64,000 nucleotides of DNA from Thermotogota bacterium (GCA_029780115.1 JAKOZG010000004.1:124001-188000), one strand, 5' to 3'; numbered from the stretch's first letter, positions 8,554 through 19,505 are shown. Program-made: numbers and translations. Notes: generated from the sequence alone by a model not told the origin.

Positions 8554-9276
8554 ATATCCAACTTCAGTAAAATCTATTTCATTCAGTTTTTTTATATCTC
8601 CAGAATTTGGTACTTCATCTATGCTCCACGGTCCAAATTTAACCCTTGACAATTCGATAACTTTATATCCTAAGGATCCCATCATAAGTTTGACTTGTCT
8701 CTTTTTTCCTTCGTTTATTGTTATTTGAACTAGAGAGGAATTATCACTTTTTTTAAGTATTTTTACTTTAGCGGGAAGAGTTTTGTATCCATTTTCTAAA
8801 ATTACCCCATTTTTTAATTTATTTATTTCTTTTTGAGATATAATTCCATTTATTAAAACGTTGTATACTTTGTTTATATTATTCTCCGGCCTTAATAAGA
8901 AGTTAGCCAGATTTCCATCATTAGTTAAAAGCAATATGCCACTGGCATCGTAGTCTAATCTACCTACATAAAAAACTTTTTCTTTTATCTTATTTCGTAT
9001 AAGATCTTCTATTGTTTTTCGTCCAAAATCATCTTTAAATGTGCATAAATAACCTTTTGGTTTATTTAGTAGATAATAAACCTTGTTTTGCTCTATTTTT
9101 TGGATATCTGAAACTTTTACAATTTTATTGTTAAATTCAATAACATCAGTGTCTTTTAACTCATACCATGGCTCTTTTATAAGTTGGCCATTAACTTTTA
9201 CACCATTTCCTATAATATACTCAGATGACTTTCTCCTACTTAGGAACAAAGTCTGAATGGCTTTTTGCAAAGTCAC
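8542..9276 (-). CDS. Pseudouridine synthase of the RsuA/RluB family
   Basis: The 244-residue protein has an N-terminal S4 RNA-binding domain (about residues 1-55) and a catalytic domain. That domain carries YYLLNKPKGYLCT and the catalytic GRLDYDASGILLLT motif, whose first Asp is the nucleophile. RNA-binding GKKRQVKLM near residue 190 agrees with RluB, RluE or RsuA. The exact rRNA target cannot be assigned from sequence. The start is GTG at 9276 with GGAGG twelve bases upstream. It lies inside the end of scpB with a 41-base overlap, which indicates coupled translation. scpB next to rluB is a widespread bacterial gene order, so rluB is the best guess. Confidence 0.88.
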   Translation of the reverse strand: MTLQKAIQTLFLSRRKSSEYIIGNGVKVNGQLIKEPWYELKDTDVIEFNNKIVKVSDIQKIEQNKVYYLLNKPKGYLCTFKDDFGRKTIEDLIRNKIKEKVFYVGRLDYDASGILLLTNDGNLANFLLRPENNINKVYNVLINGIISQKEINKLKNGVILENGYKTLPAKVKILKKSDNSSLVQITINEGKKRQVKLMMGSLGYKVIELSRVKFGPWSIDEVPNSGDIKKLNEIDFTEVGYKKI

Positions 9277-9772
9277 TTTTTTTCATATCCTCCAGTTTCC
9301 TTATTGTTTTGTCTGGCAATAAGTCATAAAATTTATCAGTTAGTTTATAATAAGGTTGATTTTTTCTCTTCACCTTTTTAACTAAGCCATGCTCCATCAG
9401 TCTTTTTATCTGATAGTAGCTATTCTTTCCTCTTATATTTTCTATTTCTATTAGCCTACTTTCTCCATTCATAAAAAGAATAGTCAAAACATCAAATTGA
9501 GTTTCAGTTAATTCAAGTTTTTTAGGATTAGGAAATATCATGGATTTGATTTCTGGTTTGATCTCAAATCTATATTTATTTCCATTTCTTGCTAATTCTA
9601 CTCCATGTTGGTCTTGAATATAATGTAATTCTATTTCATTTAGATATTGTTTTACATCTTCAGTTTTTATTTTAAGTCGCTTAGATATTTCTTGGAGTGA
9701 AATTCCATCGGGTTTAGAAAATATAAGAGCCTCTATCATCCTTATTTCAACATCAATTCTTCTATCTTTCAT
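9236..9772 (-). CDS. scpB: Segregation and condensation protein B
   Basis: ScpB is the winged-helix kleisin-associated subunit of the SMC-ScpA-ScpB condensin that compacts and separates chromosomes. The 178-residue product contains two winged-helix units: IEALIFSKPDGISLQEISKRL near residues 12-32, and LELTETQFDVLTILF followed by RGKNSYYQIKRLMEHGLV near 85-130. Length is typical. The start is an ATG at 9772 with TAGGAAG upstream. It lies 37 bases after scpA and overlaps the pseudouridine synthase gene. The scpA-scpB pairing supports the call beyond the fairly weak individual motifs. Confidence 0.88.
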   Translation of the reverse strand: MKDRRIDVEIRMIEALIFSKPDGISLQEISKRLKIKTEDVKQYLNEIELHYIQDQHGVELARNGNKYRFEIKPEIKSMIFPNPKKLELTETQFDVLTILFMNGESRLIEIENIRGKNSYYQIKRLMEHGLVKKVKRKNQPYYKLTDKFYDLLPDKTIRKLEDMKKSDFAKSHSDFVPK

Positions 9773-9809
9773 TTCATTTCTTCCTACTCTCTCTTTACGT
9801 AATCATTTT

Positions 9810-10462
9810 TTAATTTATTTTAATACATTCAAAAAAACCATCTTTATAATCAAATATTTTATGTTGAACAAGCACCAGGGCGGCTAAAAAAAAGACAACA
9901 AATCTTAGTTTATTAAATTGTGCGTACTCATAAAGATTATATACATCAAACCGTTCTTTTTCTTGCAATTCTTTGATAGCATCTTCAACGTTATAATCAT
10001 CTTTTATGATTTCTAACCTTTTTTGATTTGTTATATAATCATCAAAAAATTTAACTAATTGATATCCTACATCTTCATTATCTAGAGTAGCAGTTTTTTT
10101 AACTTTGATAGGTTTTCTTTTGTTTTCTCCAAAATCCTCTTTAATTAGGTTTTTTGCTTGTTCTAAAATATCATAGTTTTCAATAGTAGTGTAAATGAAA
10201 TCTCTCTGCCTTTTGAAATCTCGATCTTTGGATGAATTTGGTAGAACTTCTCGAGATTTTAAAAAGGTTAAATATGAGGCTAGCTCTAGGAATTCTACAA
10301 CTGAATTTAAATCTTCAAAATTTTTTTCCACATAATCAAGAAATAAATCAGCAATAGCACTAACTGATATCTCTCTGACAGATATCTTCTTTTCTTTTAC
10401 TAATTCAACTAATTTAGAAAAAGGACCAGAAAATATGTCTAATTCTATGTTTACTTCTTCAT
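9810..10462 (-). CDS. scpA: Segregation and condensation protein A, start out of frame
   Basis: ScpA is the kleisin subunit that bridges SMC heads. The main frame holds family features upstream of any usual start codon. DIFSGPFSKLVELVKEKK matches the family FEGPLDLLLHLI region, and FLELASYLTFLKSREVLP follows. In that frame there is no ATG, GTG or TTG until a GTG at 10331, which would cut off the conserved N-terminus. A good start (AAGG, six bases, ATG at 10462) exists one frame away but reads ATG AAG AAG TAA. A single-base slip at codon 3 would give M-K-K-V-N-I-E-L-D, exactly what the family expects. So the gene is either mis-sequenced, newly damaged, or initiated in an unusual way. The C-terminal winged helix is intact. 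The gene follows trpS by 25 bases. Confidence 0.8.
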
Positions 10463-10487
10463 AGCTTACCTTAGTTCCCCTCTCTTT

Positions 10488-11465
10488 TTACCATCTTAGA
10501 TGCATCGCATCTTTAACTTCTTGCATTGTTTGTTTAGCAACTGTCCTTGCTTTTTCATTACCTTCTAAAGCAATATTTTTAGAATCTGTTGTTGAGATAT
10601 TTGCTAGTTTATGCCAAATAGGTTCCAATTCTTCTTTCATATTTTTAATAAGTAATTTTTTGCAGTCAACACAACCTATTGAAGCTGTAGTACAGCCATG
10701 AATTACCCAATCTTTTTCTTCTTGGGATTTTGTAAAGGCTTTATGATATTCCCACACAGGACAGTTTTCAGGGTTACCTGGATCAGTTCTTCTAACCCTA
10801 GCTGGATCTGTCATCATAGGAAGTATTTTTTCATTCAATTCCTTTTCGTTTGTTTCGATGTTTATAATATTTCCATAGCTTTTTGACATTTTTCTTCCAT
10901 CTGTGCCAGGTAGTTTCTTAACTTGAGAGATTATAGCTTGTGGTTCTGGAAAAACTTCGCGGTATTGCATATTAAATTTTCTAGCAATTTCTCTCGTAAA
11001 TTCTATATGGTAAATCTGATCTTCACCAACTGGAACTCCATCCCCTTTATACATTAAAATATCTGCAGCTTGAAGTAACGGATAGCCTAAAAATCCTAAG
11101 TTTGTTAAGTCTTTATCTGAGATATTATTGATTTGGTCTTTGTAGGTAGGTATTCTTTCCAAGCGAGAAACAGAGGTTATCATACTTAATAACAGATATA
11201 GTTCTGCGTGTTCTTTGATAGCAGATTGTACAAAAATCACACTTTTTTTGGGATTAAGTCCAACGGCTAGATAATGTCTAAGAATATCTAAAGTAGATTC
11301 TTCAATAACTTCAACGCTATCAAAATGTGAAGTTAATGCGTGCCAATCTGCCACAAAAAAGAAATTAAAAGGTGTTTTTTCCTGAATATCTACCCATTCT
11401 TTTAGAGTGACTAAATTGCCAATATGTAGTTTACCAGTAGCTCTCATACCACTAACGATTATCAT
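10488..11465 (-). CDS. trpS: Tryptophanyl-tRNA synthetase with a predicted 4Fe-4S cluster
   Basis: This class I enzyme charges tRNA-Trp. The 325-residue product has the HIGH-equivalent HIGN at residues 14-17 and KMSKS near 193. Four cysteines (from about residue 236 on) follow the exact spacing C-x22-C-x6-C-x2-C. That is the motif reported for the iron-sulfur cluster in the C-terminal domain of Thermotoga maritima TrpRS, thought to help recognise the anticodon. It leads the trpS-scpA-scpB-pseudouridine synthase operon. An extended -10 promoter lies at 11538-11546. No tRNA-Trp gene or T-box leader is visible nearby. Confidence 0.96.
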   Translation of the reverse strand: MIIVSGMRATGKLHIGNLVTLKEWVDIQEKTPFNFFFVADWHALTSHFDSVEVIEESTLDILRHYLAVGLNPKKSVIFVQSAIKEHAELYLLLSMITSVSRLERIPTYKDQINNISDKDLTNLGFLGYPLLQAADILMYKGDGVPVGEDQIYHIEFTREIARKFNMQYREVFPEPQAIISQVKKLPGTDGRKMSKSYGNIINIETNEKELNEKILPMMTDPARVRRTDPGNPENCPVWEYHKAFTKSQEEKDWVIHGCTTASIGCVDCKKLLIKNMKEELEPIWHKLANISTTDSKNIALEGNEKARTVAKQTMQEVKDAMHLRW

Positions 11466-11537
11466 CTTATGCCTCCATAATTAGAATAATTTGTCATATT
11501 TATTGAAATACTCTGATTATTATAAACGTACATTCAA

Positions 11538-11546
11538 ATTATAACA
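11538..11546 (-). promoter_or_regulatory. Extended -10 promoter for trpS
   Basis: Minus-strand TGTTATAAT lies 11 bases before the rtcB stop and 73 bases before the trpS start. No convincing -35 is present. Confidence 0.45.
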
Positions 11547-11556
11547 CACACTTCAT

Positions 11557-12726
11557 TCATGGTGCTTTGAAATTATATACGGGTTTTATTCTATTTATAA
11601 TTTCTACAGAATCTTTAATAGCCTCTTCTATTTCTTCAATTGGTTTATATACCATAGGAGATTCGTCTAGTGTTTGATAGCCTATAGATGTAGAATAAAT
11701 ACCTTTCATACTGTTTTTGAATTTTTCTAAATCAAGATCTTTTTTTGCTTGCCTTCTGCTCATGATTCTTCCTGCGCCATGAGGGGCGGAATAGTTCCAG
11801 TTAGGATTTCCTTTTCCTATGCAGATTAAACTCCCGTCTCTCATGTTGATAGGTATTATTAACTTCTCTCCTTCTTGGGCGGAAACAGCTCCCTTTCTTA
11901 AGATCATGTTTTCTAAATCTATATAATTATGAATGGTTGAAAAATGCTCAACAATTGTTAAATTCATGTTTTGTACTATTATGTTTATAATAGCTTGTCT
12001 ATTTATTTGAGCATAATGTTGGACTATTTGCATGTCGTGTAAATAATCTTCAAACGGACCATTTTCGAGATAAGCTAAATGTTTTGGAATGCTTATTTTT
12101 CCAGTATCTACCTTATTCTTATTCTTTTTTTTCTTTGATTTTTTTGTGAAAATAGGCTGTCCTGTTAACAGTGCATAAGCCAAATTTTGGTAATATTCTG
12201 CAACTTCTTTGCCTAAATATCTACTACCCGAATGAACGAGCAAGTATAAGTTACCTTCACTGTCTTTTGCTACTTCTATAAAATGATTACCCCCTCCCAG
12301 AGTACCGATGCTTACCAAAGCTCTTTCTAGATCTACATAATCTCTGCATTTTAGATTAAAGATTTTGGTCATCTCCACATAAGGGTGAGGTACTTTTCGA
12401 ACTTTAAATCCTGAAGGAATTTCTCTTCTAATAACATTATCAAGAGCCTCAAAATTAATATTTTTTTCTTGTATTTTACAAACATCTACACCACAGCCTA
12501 TATCCACGCCTACTAAATTTGGAACAACTTTATCTTTAATAGTCATAGTAGTCCCTATTACACATCCTACTCCAGTATGGGCATCAGGCATGATTCTAAT
12601 TTTGCTACCTTTTACAAATTCTTGATTACAAAGTTCTTTGATTTGTTGTATAGCTTCTTCTTCTAAACTTTTAGTGAAAACTACCGCTTCATTAAATTGA
12701 CCTTTAATTACCATCATATTTTTCAT
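11557..12726 (-). CDS. rtcB: RNA-splicing ligase RtcB
   Basis: RtcB joins 2',3'-cyclic phosphate (or 3'-phosphate) and 5'-OH RNA ends using GTP and Mn2+. The 389-residue product shows the family motifs in order: MPDAHTGVGCVIG (about residue 47), GVDIGCGVD with the metal-binding Cys (about 73-81), GGGNHFIEV (about 145), HSGSRYLG (about 165), and near the end HGAGRIMSRRQAKK with the guanylated His. The length fits the shorter bacterial class and there is no intein. No rtcA or archease gene is adjacent, so the target (tRNA repair or other) is unknown. It is monocistronic, divergent from fliD. Confidence 0.94.
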   Translation of the reverse strand: MKNMMVIKGQFNEAVVFTKSLEEEAIQQIKELCNQEFVKGSKIRIMPDAHTGVGCVIGTTMTIKDKVVPNLVGVDIGCGVDVCKIQEKNINFEALDNVIRREIPSGFKVRKVPHPYVEMTKIFNLKCRDYVDLERALVSIGTLGGGNHFIEVAKDSEGNLYLLVHSGSRYLGKEVAEYYQNLAYALLTGQPIFTKKSKKKKNKNKVDTGKISIPKHLAYLENGPFEDYLHDMQIVQHYAQINRQAIINIIVQNMNLTIVEHFSTIHNYIDLENMILRKGAVSAQEGEKLIIPINMRDGSLICIGKGNPNWNYSAPHGAGRIMSRRQAKKDLDLEKFKNSMKGIYSTSIGYQTLDESPMVYKPIEEIEEAIKDSVEIINRIKPVYNFKAP

Positions 12727-12836
12727 TCCTTACTTTACATTTCATTCATCAAAATAATAACATAAAAGTGTTAAAAAATTTAAAAACAGGTTATAATATT
12801 TATGAGTATAGTAAAAAGCATAATTTTTTTTATTTA

Positions 12837-12863
12837 TTAAGTTTTACAGGAAATGGACGATAA
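12837..12863 (+). promoter_or_regulatory. Sigma-28 (FliA) type promoter for fliD
   Basis: TTAAGTTT, eleven bases, then GACGATAA matches the flagellar consensus TAAAGTTT-N11-GCCGATAA in all but two positions. It lies 72 bases upstream of the fliD ATG, giving a leader of about 65 bases. This would place fliD in the late flagellar class controlled by FliA and FlgM. Confidence 0.7.
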
Positions 12864-12934
12864 TAAAGTGGATAGAAAATTTGATATGAACTAATTTGTG
12901 TTACTGGTTTTTTAAAATAGAAGGGGATGATAAC

Positions 12935-14425
12935 ATGGCGTACAATCCTTATTTAGGGTCTTTTCAAATACCTGGTATAGTATCAGGATTGGACACTGCA
13001 TCTACTGTTTCGAAATTAATGGAAATAGAAATGCAGCCTTTAAACAGAGCTCAAGAAAAATTTGATACTTTAAACTATCAACAAAAGGTCTGGATGCAAA
13101 TAGATAAGAAGTTAGAAGAGTTTTATGATTTTCTAATCGAGTTTAAATTGCAAGGAAATTTAATCCCCAAAAAAGCTGTTTCTTCCAATGAAAAGGTATT
13201 AACAGCATCTTCTTCAGCCGATGCTGACAACGCAACTTTCTATTTAAAAGTTAACTCTTTAGCTTCGCCTTCAGTGTTAATAGGCGAAGAAATAGATTCT
13301 AATATAACTAAGAAATCGACGCTAGGTTCAATTTTAGGAAGCAATGATACTGAAGATATAAAAATTTCAATTAAAAAAGGAACATCTTCTAAAGAGATCT
13401 CTCTTTCATCAAGTGATACCATTAATGATTTAATAAAGAAGATAGATGATTCTGGAGCGGGTGTAAGTGCGAAATTTGATGAGGTAAACGGTAAATTTTT
13501 TATCATCAGCAATAAAAATGGCCCAGAGGAAATAGAAATAACGGCCGAAGAAGATTCTTTAGGCCAACTGTTATTAACCAACTTGAAATTAAATAATGAA
13601 AATATTACTTTGGGCAGTTATGCAGAAGTTGAGTTATCTTTTAATGGTACAACTCCTTCAACAACATATAAAAATTTAACAGAAAATACAATAAATATAT
13701 TTGGTACAACAATAGAATTAAAGTCTCTCTCGTATGATGAATACGTTAAAGTTTCTGTAGAACAGGATGTCGATAAAAGCGTCGAAGCTGTTAAACAATT
13801 TGTGGATAAGTACAACGAAACTATTACTTATATATATGATTTACTTCATGAAAGTAAAGTTACAAATAAAGCGGCAGAGGATATGACTGAAGAAGATTAC
13901 ATGAAGGGGTTATTAACAAGAAACAGGAATTTAGAGAATATTTTTTATAACTTAAGGAATATAGTTTATTCTTCTACTAATGTGGATGGGGAGTTCAGGA
14001 GCTTACTAAGTATAGGAATAAGTTCGGGTGACACAGGTAGAAATTATGAAAATACGATGAAAGGACTTTTAAAATTAGATGAGGATAAACTTAGAGAGGC
14101 TTTAAGTAAGAATCCAGAGGATGTTTGGAAATTATTTGCTATAAATGACAAAACCAACGGAAAATATGGAGTGGCACAAAATATACAAAACTATGTTTAT
14201 GAAGTTACCAAGTTCAACGGTTATATTGACAGAATCGCCGGTACAAATGGTACAATTGGAAATCAAATGAGAAGGCTTGCTAAAGATATGACCACTCTTT
14301 TAGATAAACTTCAAAGAAAGGAAGCTTACTATTATAATAAGTTTGCAGCGATGGAACAAGCTATTCAAAAACTGACAATTCAAGGTGCTTATATACAAAA
14401 TGCTTTCTTTAATCAAAAACAATAA
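12935..14425 (+). CDS. fliD: Flagellar filament capping protein FliD (hook-associated protein 2)
   Basis: FliD forms the cap under which flagellin subunits assemble at the filament tip. The 496-residue product has the N-terminal FliD domain (FQIPGIVSGLDTASTVSKLMEIE near residues 8-30, with the following heptad helix). A variable Ser/Thr/Asp-rich middle exposed on the cap comes next (about 100-280). The C-terminal domain has VKQFVDKYNETI and the coiled coil at 440-490. The start at 12935 has AAGGGGATG upstream; a longer frame to 12896 lacks such a site. Other flagellar genes are not adjacent. A strong hairpin terminates it. Confidence 0.93.
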   Translation: MAYNPYLGSFQIPGIVSGLDTASTVSKLMEIEMQPLNRAQEKFDTLNYQQKVWMQIDKKLEEFYDFLIEFKLQGNLIPKKAVSSNEKVLTASSSADADNATFYLKVNSLASPSVLIGEEIDSNITKKSTLGSILGSNDTEDIKISIKKGTSSKEISLSSSDTINDLIKKIDDSGAGVSAKFDEVNGKFFIISNKNGPEEIEITAEEDSLGQLLLTNLKLNNENITLGSYAEVELSFNGTTPSTTYKNLTENTINIFGTTIELKSLSYDEYVKVSVEQDVDKSVEAVKQFVDKYNETITYIYDLLHESKVTNKAAEDMTEEDYMKGLLTRNRNLENIFYNLRNIVYSSTNVDGEFRSLLSIGISSGDTGRNYENTMKGLLKLDEDKLREALSKNPEDVWKLFAINDKTNGKYGVAQNIQNYVYEVTKFNGYIDRIAGTNGTIGNQMRRLAKDMTTLLDKLQRKEAYYYNKFAAMEQAIQKLTIQGAYIQNAFFNQKQ

Positions 14426-14430
14426 GTAAA

Positions 14431-14466
14431 AGAAAATGGTGCTGTTATCAAACAGCACCATTTTCT
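14431..14466. terminator. Bidirectional terminator between fliD and rpoC
   Basis: A perfect 16-base-pair stem (AGAAAATGGTGCTGTT and its complement, loop ATCA) starts six bases after the fliD stop. A-rich and T-rich ends make it usable for the convergent rpoBC transcript as well. Confidence 0.85.
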
Positions 14467-14489
14467 ATGAACTAAAAATATTTTTTCTA

Positions 14490-17400
14490 TTAACCAACTG
14501 ATTTTTCTCTTCCTGCGGCGACCTCTGCTTCTTTTTCTGGTTGGGCAATTTCGTAATTAAGATTTGTGTATAAACTTAAACCTGTACCTGCTGGGATTGG
14601 TTGACCAACTATGACATTTTCTTTTAAGCCTTTTAACTTGTCAACTCTTCCTTCAATTGCAGCTTCAGTTAATACTTGCACAGTTTGTTGGAATGAGGCT
14701 GCAGAAAGCCAACCTTCTCTCTCTAATGAAGCCTTTGTTATTCTTAGCAATCTTCTTTCAAACTTTATAGTATTTTTTGCATTAATTAGATATTTTTTGG
14801 GGGTACCAACTATGTGGGTAGTACCGTCCTCTGCTTTTATTTCTTTATATTCTTCGTAAATTTCTATTTCTTTAATACCAGCTTCTATTATATCTTTTAT
14901 GACTTCTTCAGTTATATTAGTCCCTTGTTCATAAACTTTGCTTTCTTCATCATCGTTTTCTGAAGCAATAATTACCTTTTTAGCTAATTTTTTCCCTAGA
15001 ACTATTTCTCTATTTTCAGGTACTAGAGCATTTTCATTCAAAATTTCTTCATTAATTTTTATTACTCTATTGTATGGTACCAAGTCTCCTGGCATGTAGT
15101 GTGTATCTCCGCCATCGATAACTTCCACTTTGTTTATCATTTGTCTAATTATTATTTCAAAGTGTTTATCATGGATGTCAACGCCTTGCTCAGCGTAGAT
15201 TTTCTTTATCTCGCTTAACAAATGATTTGATAATTCATCCACACCTAAATCTTTGAGTATCTTTCTTGGCTTTATGTTGCCCGTAGTCAATCTTTGAGCA
15301 GGTAATACCTTATCTCCGACTTCAACTGCAGCTTTAGTTTTGTAATCAGCTTCATATATATCTAATTCGCCATCTGGTGTTTCTACAATTATTCTGAGTT
15401 TTTTACCTTTTTTGTTTTCTTCGTCTCTTTCTATTGCTTTAACTATCCCTTTCGATTTGGCAAAGATTCCTTCTGGACCTTTGGTTTTCTTCCTCGCTTC
15501 AAATAATTCTTCGGCCCTTGGTAAACCCTGAGTGATGTCTTGAGTAGTAGCAATACCACCAGTGTGAAACGTTCTCATGGTCAACTGTGTACCTGGTTCA
15601 CCAATTGATTGAGCAGCAATAACTCCAACAGCTTCACCAATATTCACTAATCTATAATTTGATAGATCCATACCATAACATTTTGCACATATTCCTTCTT
15701 CAGCTTCACAGGTTAAAGGTGATCTTATGAATATTAATGGTCTAACTCTAACTTTTGCAACACCATGTTTTTCAAGTAATTTAGCGGTTTTTATATCAAT
15801 TCTTTCTTGATATTTAAGTAATGTCGTCGGTCTGCCATCTATATTAACTTTCAAATCTTCTCCAACATGTACAAAATCTACTGATTTATATTCTTTTACA
15901 TTTAGAGATTTTATCCCATGTAAAAGTAACTCTTTTGTCACAATTTCTGTAACTTCTTCACCTTTTTTAATCAGAACTTTATTGTCTATCACCACATCTT
16001 CTAGAGATTCACAATAGATGTTATTTGGAATGTTTTCCATATTCAATTTTCTGTCGACATATATAGGAATTTCTTTGGTATAGTTGGCTAAGAACTTTGC
16101 GTCTCCTTCTTTTAACATCAAATCTTTTTCATATTTCTTTCCAGTATCTTTATTAAATATAATTTTTCCGGTTTCAGGATCTAAGACGTCTCTTACTAAT
16201 ATTCTTCCAAATAAGAAATCTGAGAGATTTTCAATTTTTGAACCGTCTGACCAAAGTTCTTTTGCTTCGACGCCTTTATCTGTTCCACAATCTTCCTCTG
16301 TTATAGTAATTGATTGAGCAACATCCACAAGTCTTCTAGTTAGATATCCTGCTGTAGATGTTCTCAAAGCAGTATCAGCTGAACCTTTTCTGGATCCATG
16401 TGTTGACGTGAAGAATTCGAGTTCTGACAATCCATTTTTGAAGTTTGAGGTAATAGGTACTTCGATGATTTTACCAGACGGATCAGCCATTAAACCTCTC
16501 ATTCCTGCTAATTGTTTTAATTGATCTATGTTACCTCTAGCTCCAGATTCTATCATCATCCATATTGGATTAAATGGGTATTTTCTAAATGTATTAGCAG
16601 TTTCTTCTGTTACTTTGTTCGTAGCATTTTCCCAGATTTGTATGATTTCTTTGTATCTTTCATTGTCGTTGAGATATCCTTCTTCATAGAGAGATTCGAT
16701 TTCTAGTACACTTTTCTTGGCTTCCTCTATTATTTCTTCTCTTTTTGGAGAGAGGAGTACGTCTCTGATTGATATGGTTAATCCAGATAAAGTAGCATAA
16801 TGGAAACCAAAATCTTTTATGTCATCTAACAAATCAGCTGTCTTGTCTATACCATATTTTTCAAAGGTAGCAAAAATAAGGTTTTTTAATTCTTTTTTAT
16901 CCATTTTTTTGGAATAATCAATTAAGTCTTCTTCAACAGCTTCATTGAATATAACTTTTCCTACGGTCGTTTTGACTAAGTTTCCTTTTTTATCTTTGTA
17001 ACCTATTGGTTCATGTAAGGAAAAATCAGATTTTTTCCATTCTAAATGATCACCTTGTAAGTGTATGTCAGAATCAATTATTTTGAAGTATTCATATGCA
17101 TAAATAGCTTCCAAATTATCAGAAAAGACATATCTTACAAAGCTATCATTACCCATATCTTGTGGACTTTTAGGCAATTTCGTATTTTCAAATTTGTCAT
17201 CTTCATGCATGGTTAAATAATAAGTGCCAGCAATTATATCTTTTCCAGGCATGGATATAGGTTTCCCATTTGCTGGAGAAATAATGTTGTATCTAGACAG
17301 CATTAAGAATTTAGACTCCGCTTGAGCTATGTTAGAAAGAGGTATGTGTACAGCCATTTGATCTCCGTCAAAATCAGCATTAAACGGTGGACATACTAAA

Positions 17401-19424
17401 GGATGCAATCTTATAGCATTTCCTTCTATAAGTTTTGGAATAAATGCCTGAATTGAAATTCTATGAAGAGTAGGAGCTCTGTTTAACAAAACCGGATGAC
17501 CTTTTATAACCTCTTCAAGAACTTCCCAGGCTTCTGGCATTTCTTTTTCTATTATAGTTTTCTTGAACTTTCTTGCGCTTTTACTTGCAGCATTCGAACC
17601 TTTAAGTAATTCAGCTAAAACAAAAGGTTTAAATAATTCTAGTGCCATTTTTTTAGGCAAACCACATTCATGGAGTTTTAAATCAGGTCCTACTGCTATT
17701 ACAGCTCTTCCTGAATAGTCAACTCTTTTACCTAGAAGATTTCTCCTAAACCTTCCTTTTTTGCCTTTCAATAAATCAGTCAATGATCTCAAAGGCCTTC
17801 TGTTTCGGTCAGTCATTGGTTTTCCAACACGGCCATTATAAATTAAAGAATCTACAGCTTGCTGTAATATCCTCTTTTCATTTCTAATTATAATTTCAGG
17901 GGCATCCATTTCTAGAAGTCTTTTTAATCTATTGTTTCTATTTATAACTTTTCTGTAAAGATCGTTTAAATCCGTAGCCGCAAATCTTCCACCTTCTATT
18001 TGAATCAAAGGCCTTAAATCAGGTGGAATAATAGGAATTAAACTAGTTATTAACCATTCGGGTTTGTTTCCAGAATTGATAAAGTCATTCACAAGTTTCA
18101 ATCTTCTTAGAATTTTTAAGGCCTTTTGACTTTTTTTATCTAATTTTTCTAATTCAGATTCTAATTTAGCCTTCAACAATTCAAGATCTAACTTTTTTAG
18201 TAATTTTTGAACAGCTTCCGCTCCGTATCCAGCTTCGAATTTTTCATATTTGTTTATCTGATAAATTCGTTCGTTGTCTTCTTCATCTTTTGCTAAAACA
18301 TCTTTTACACCGAATTCTAATAATTGATTGAGTACATCCTGTGTGATTTTTAGACCTTTTGCAAATTTTTTCTCAGGGAAAGTTATATCTTCTGTTAAGG
18401 TTTTATTTATTACTCTTTCTCTTTCCTCTTTTATTTTTGAGTTTAATATCTTCATTACTTCTTCATAAGCTCTTGCTTCATCTTCTAGTAGTATATCTCC
18501 TGTTTTTTTACCAATTCTTTTTGAAAACCTTTTATCTATATCAGTTATAACTACAATAGGAGTATCCCTCTCTATGTCTCTTTCAACTTCTATAGATCCG
18601 GGATAATGCTCCATGAACAAGGAATATTCTTTTTGAGTCAGATAGTCATCTTCATATAAGAATCTATCCGCTAAAGGGGTACCTTTCTCTACATGTTGTC
18701 CCTGTTCAACCATGATCGAAGCACCTTCAAAAATAGGGTATCTTCTTTCAATACCTGTTTCATCTCGAATTATTATCCAACTTAATTCTCTGTCAGTTTC
18801 TGTTAATTCGGTTTTTATATCAACTTTTCCACTTATATCGGCTACAGGTAATCCTTTTACTGAAGAAGTTTTAACTGCAGGTTCTACATGCAAATTTAGG
18901 TATTGAGAATAAATTTCAAATTCTTTTTGATATAATATTTCTCCAGGGAAATACCCTAAAGCATCATTTTGTGAACTTGCTAAAATAAGATAAGCCCTTT
19001 CAACCACTCTTTTTGACCCGTAATATATAATGTTTTCTAGGTCTTTAACACTAATATTTAAAAGTATAGAAAGCACAGATGGAGAAGACTTAAGATACCA
19101 AATGTGCGAAACGGGGGTAGCTAACGCCAAGTGCCCCATTTTCCTCCTTCTTGCCTCTTTGGATTCTACCTTAACTCCACACCTTTCACAGACTGTACCT
19201 TCATATTTTTTCCCTTTATATTTTCCACAAGCGCACTCGTAATCTTTCGTAGGGCCAAAAATCTTCTCACAAAACAAACCATCTTTTTCGGGTTTTCCCG
19301 TTCTATGATTTAAGGTTTCAGGTTTTATGACCTCGCCGTTAGAATTTGCTAAAATAGTTTCTGGAGAAGCAACCCCAATTTTTATTTTCGCTATTTTTCT
19401 TTGAAAAGAAGAAACGTTCGCCAT
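14490..19424 (-). CDS. rpoC: DNA-directed RNA polymerase subunit beta'
   Basis: The 1644-residue product is the clamp and catalytic subunit of RNA polymerase. Visible are the N-terminal zinc ribbon CACGKYKG...CERCG (about residues 64-84), the catalytic [12 protein letters not shown] loop that holds the active-site Mg2+, and the bridge helix and trigger loop around [16 protein letters not shown]. The second zinc site [11 protein letters not shown] is also present. Length is close to that of T. maritima beta', which likewise carries lineage-specific insertions. The ATG at 19424 follows AAGGAG. The gene follows rpoB by 81 bases and closes the leftward supercluster. Confidence 0.98.
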   Translation of the reverse strand: MANVSSFQRKIAKIKIGVASPETILANSNGEVIKPETLNHRTGKPEKDGLFCEKIFGPTKDYECACGKYKGKKYEGTVCERCGVKVESKEARRRKMGHLALATPVSHIWYLKSSPSVLSILLNISVKDLENIIYYGSKRVVERAYLILASSQNDALGYFPGEILYQKEFEIYSQYLNLHVEPAVKTSSVKGLPVADISGKVDIKTELTETDRELSWIIIRDETGIERRYPIFEGASIMVEQGQHVEKGTPLADRFLYEDDYLTQKEYSLFMEHYPGSIEVERDIERDTPIVVITDIDKRFSKRIGKKTGDILLEDEARAYEEVMKILNSKIKEERERVINKTLTEDITFPEKKFAKGLKITQDVLNQLLEFGVKDVLAKDEEDNERIYQINKYEKFEAGYGAEAVQKLLKKLDLELLKAKLESELEKLDKKSQKALKILRRLKLVNDFINSGNKPEWLITSLIPIIPPDLRPLIQIEGGRFAATDLNDLYRKVINRNNRLKRLLEMDAPEIIIRNEKRILQQAVDSLIYNGRVGKPMTDRNRRPLRSLTDLLKGKKGRFRRNLLGKRVDYSGRAVIAVGPDLKLHECGLPKKMALELFKPFVLAELLKGSNAASKSARKFKKTIIEKEMPEAWEVLEEVIKGHPVLLNRAPTLHRISIQAFIPKLIEGNAIRLHPLVCPPFNADFDGDQMAVHIPLSNIAQAESKFLMLSRYNIISPANGKPISMPGKDIIAGTYYLTMHEDDKFENTKLPKSPQDMGNDSFVRYVFSDNLEAIYAYEYFKIIDSDIHLQGDHLEWKKSDFSLHEPIGYKDKKGNLVKTTVGKVIFNEAVEEDLIDYSKKMDKKELKNLIFATFEKYGIDKTADLLDDIKDFGFHYATLSGLTISIRDVLLSPKREEIIEEAKKSVLEIESLYEEGYLNDNERYKEIIQIWENATNKVTEETANTFRKYPFNPIWMMIESGARGNIDQLKQLAGMRGLMADPSGKIIEVPITSNFKNGLSELEFFTSTHGSRKGSADTALRTSTAGYLTRRLVDVAQSITITEEDCGTDKGVEAKELWSDGSKIENLSDFLFGRILVRDVLDPETGKIIFNKDTGKKYEKDLMLKEGDAKFLANYTKEIPIYVDRKLNMENIPNNIYCESLEDVVIDNKVLIKKGEEVTEIVTKELLLHGIKSLNVKEYKSVDFVHVGEDLKVNIDGRPTTLLKYQERIDIKTAKLLEKHGVAKVRVRPLIFIRSPLTCEAEEGICAKCYGMDLSNYRLVNIGEAVGVIAAQSIGEPGTQLTMRTFHTGGIATTQDITQGLPRAEELFEARKKTKGPEGIFAKSKGIVKAIERDEENKKGKKLRIIVETPDGELDIYEADYKTKAAVEVGDKVLPAQRLTTGNIKPRKILKDLGVDELSNHLLSEIKKIYAEQGVDIHDKHFEIIIRQMINKVEVIDGGDTHYMPGDLVPYNRVIKINEEILNENALVPENREIVLGKKLAKKVIIASENDDEESKVYEQGTNITEEVIKDIIEAGIKEIEIYEEYKEIKAEDGTTHIVGTPKKYLINAKNTIKFERRLLRITKASLEREGWLSAASFQQTVQVLTEAAIEGRVDKLKGLKENVIVGQPIPAGTGLSLYTNLNYEIAQPEKEAEVAAGREKSVG

Positions 19425-19505
19425 TAAAATTTCACTCCTTGAGGATTAATTTTCTCTGCTTTGTGGAGCATGAAATTAACCAAATCCTACAATTAATAAC
19501 TTATT

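Noticed and set aside
11557-12726. An intein or extra domain in RtcB
   Set aside because: The motifs follow in the usual order at normal spacing and the length is typical of short bacterial RtcB.
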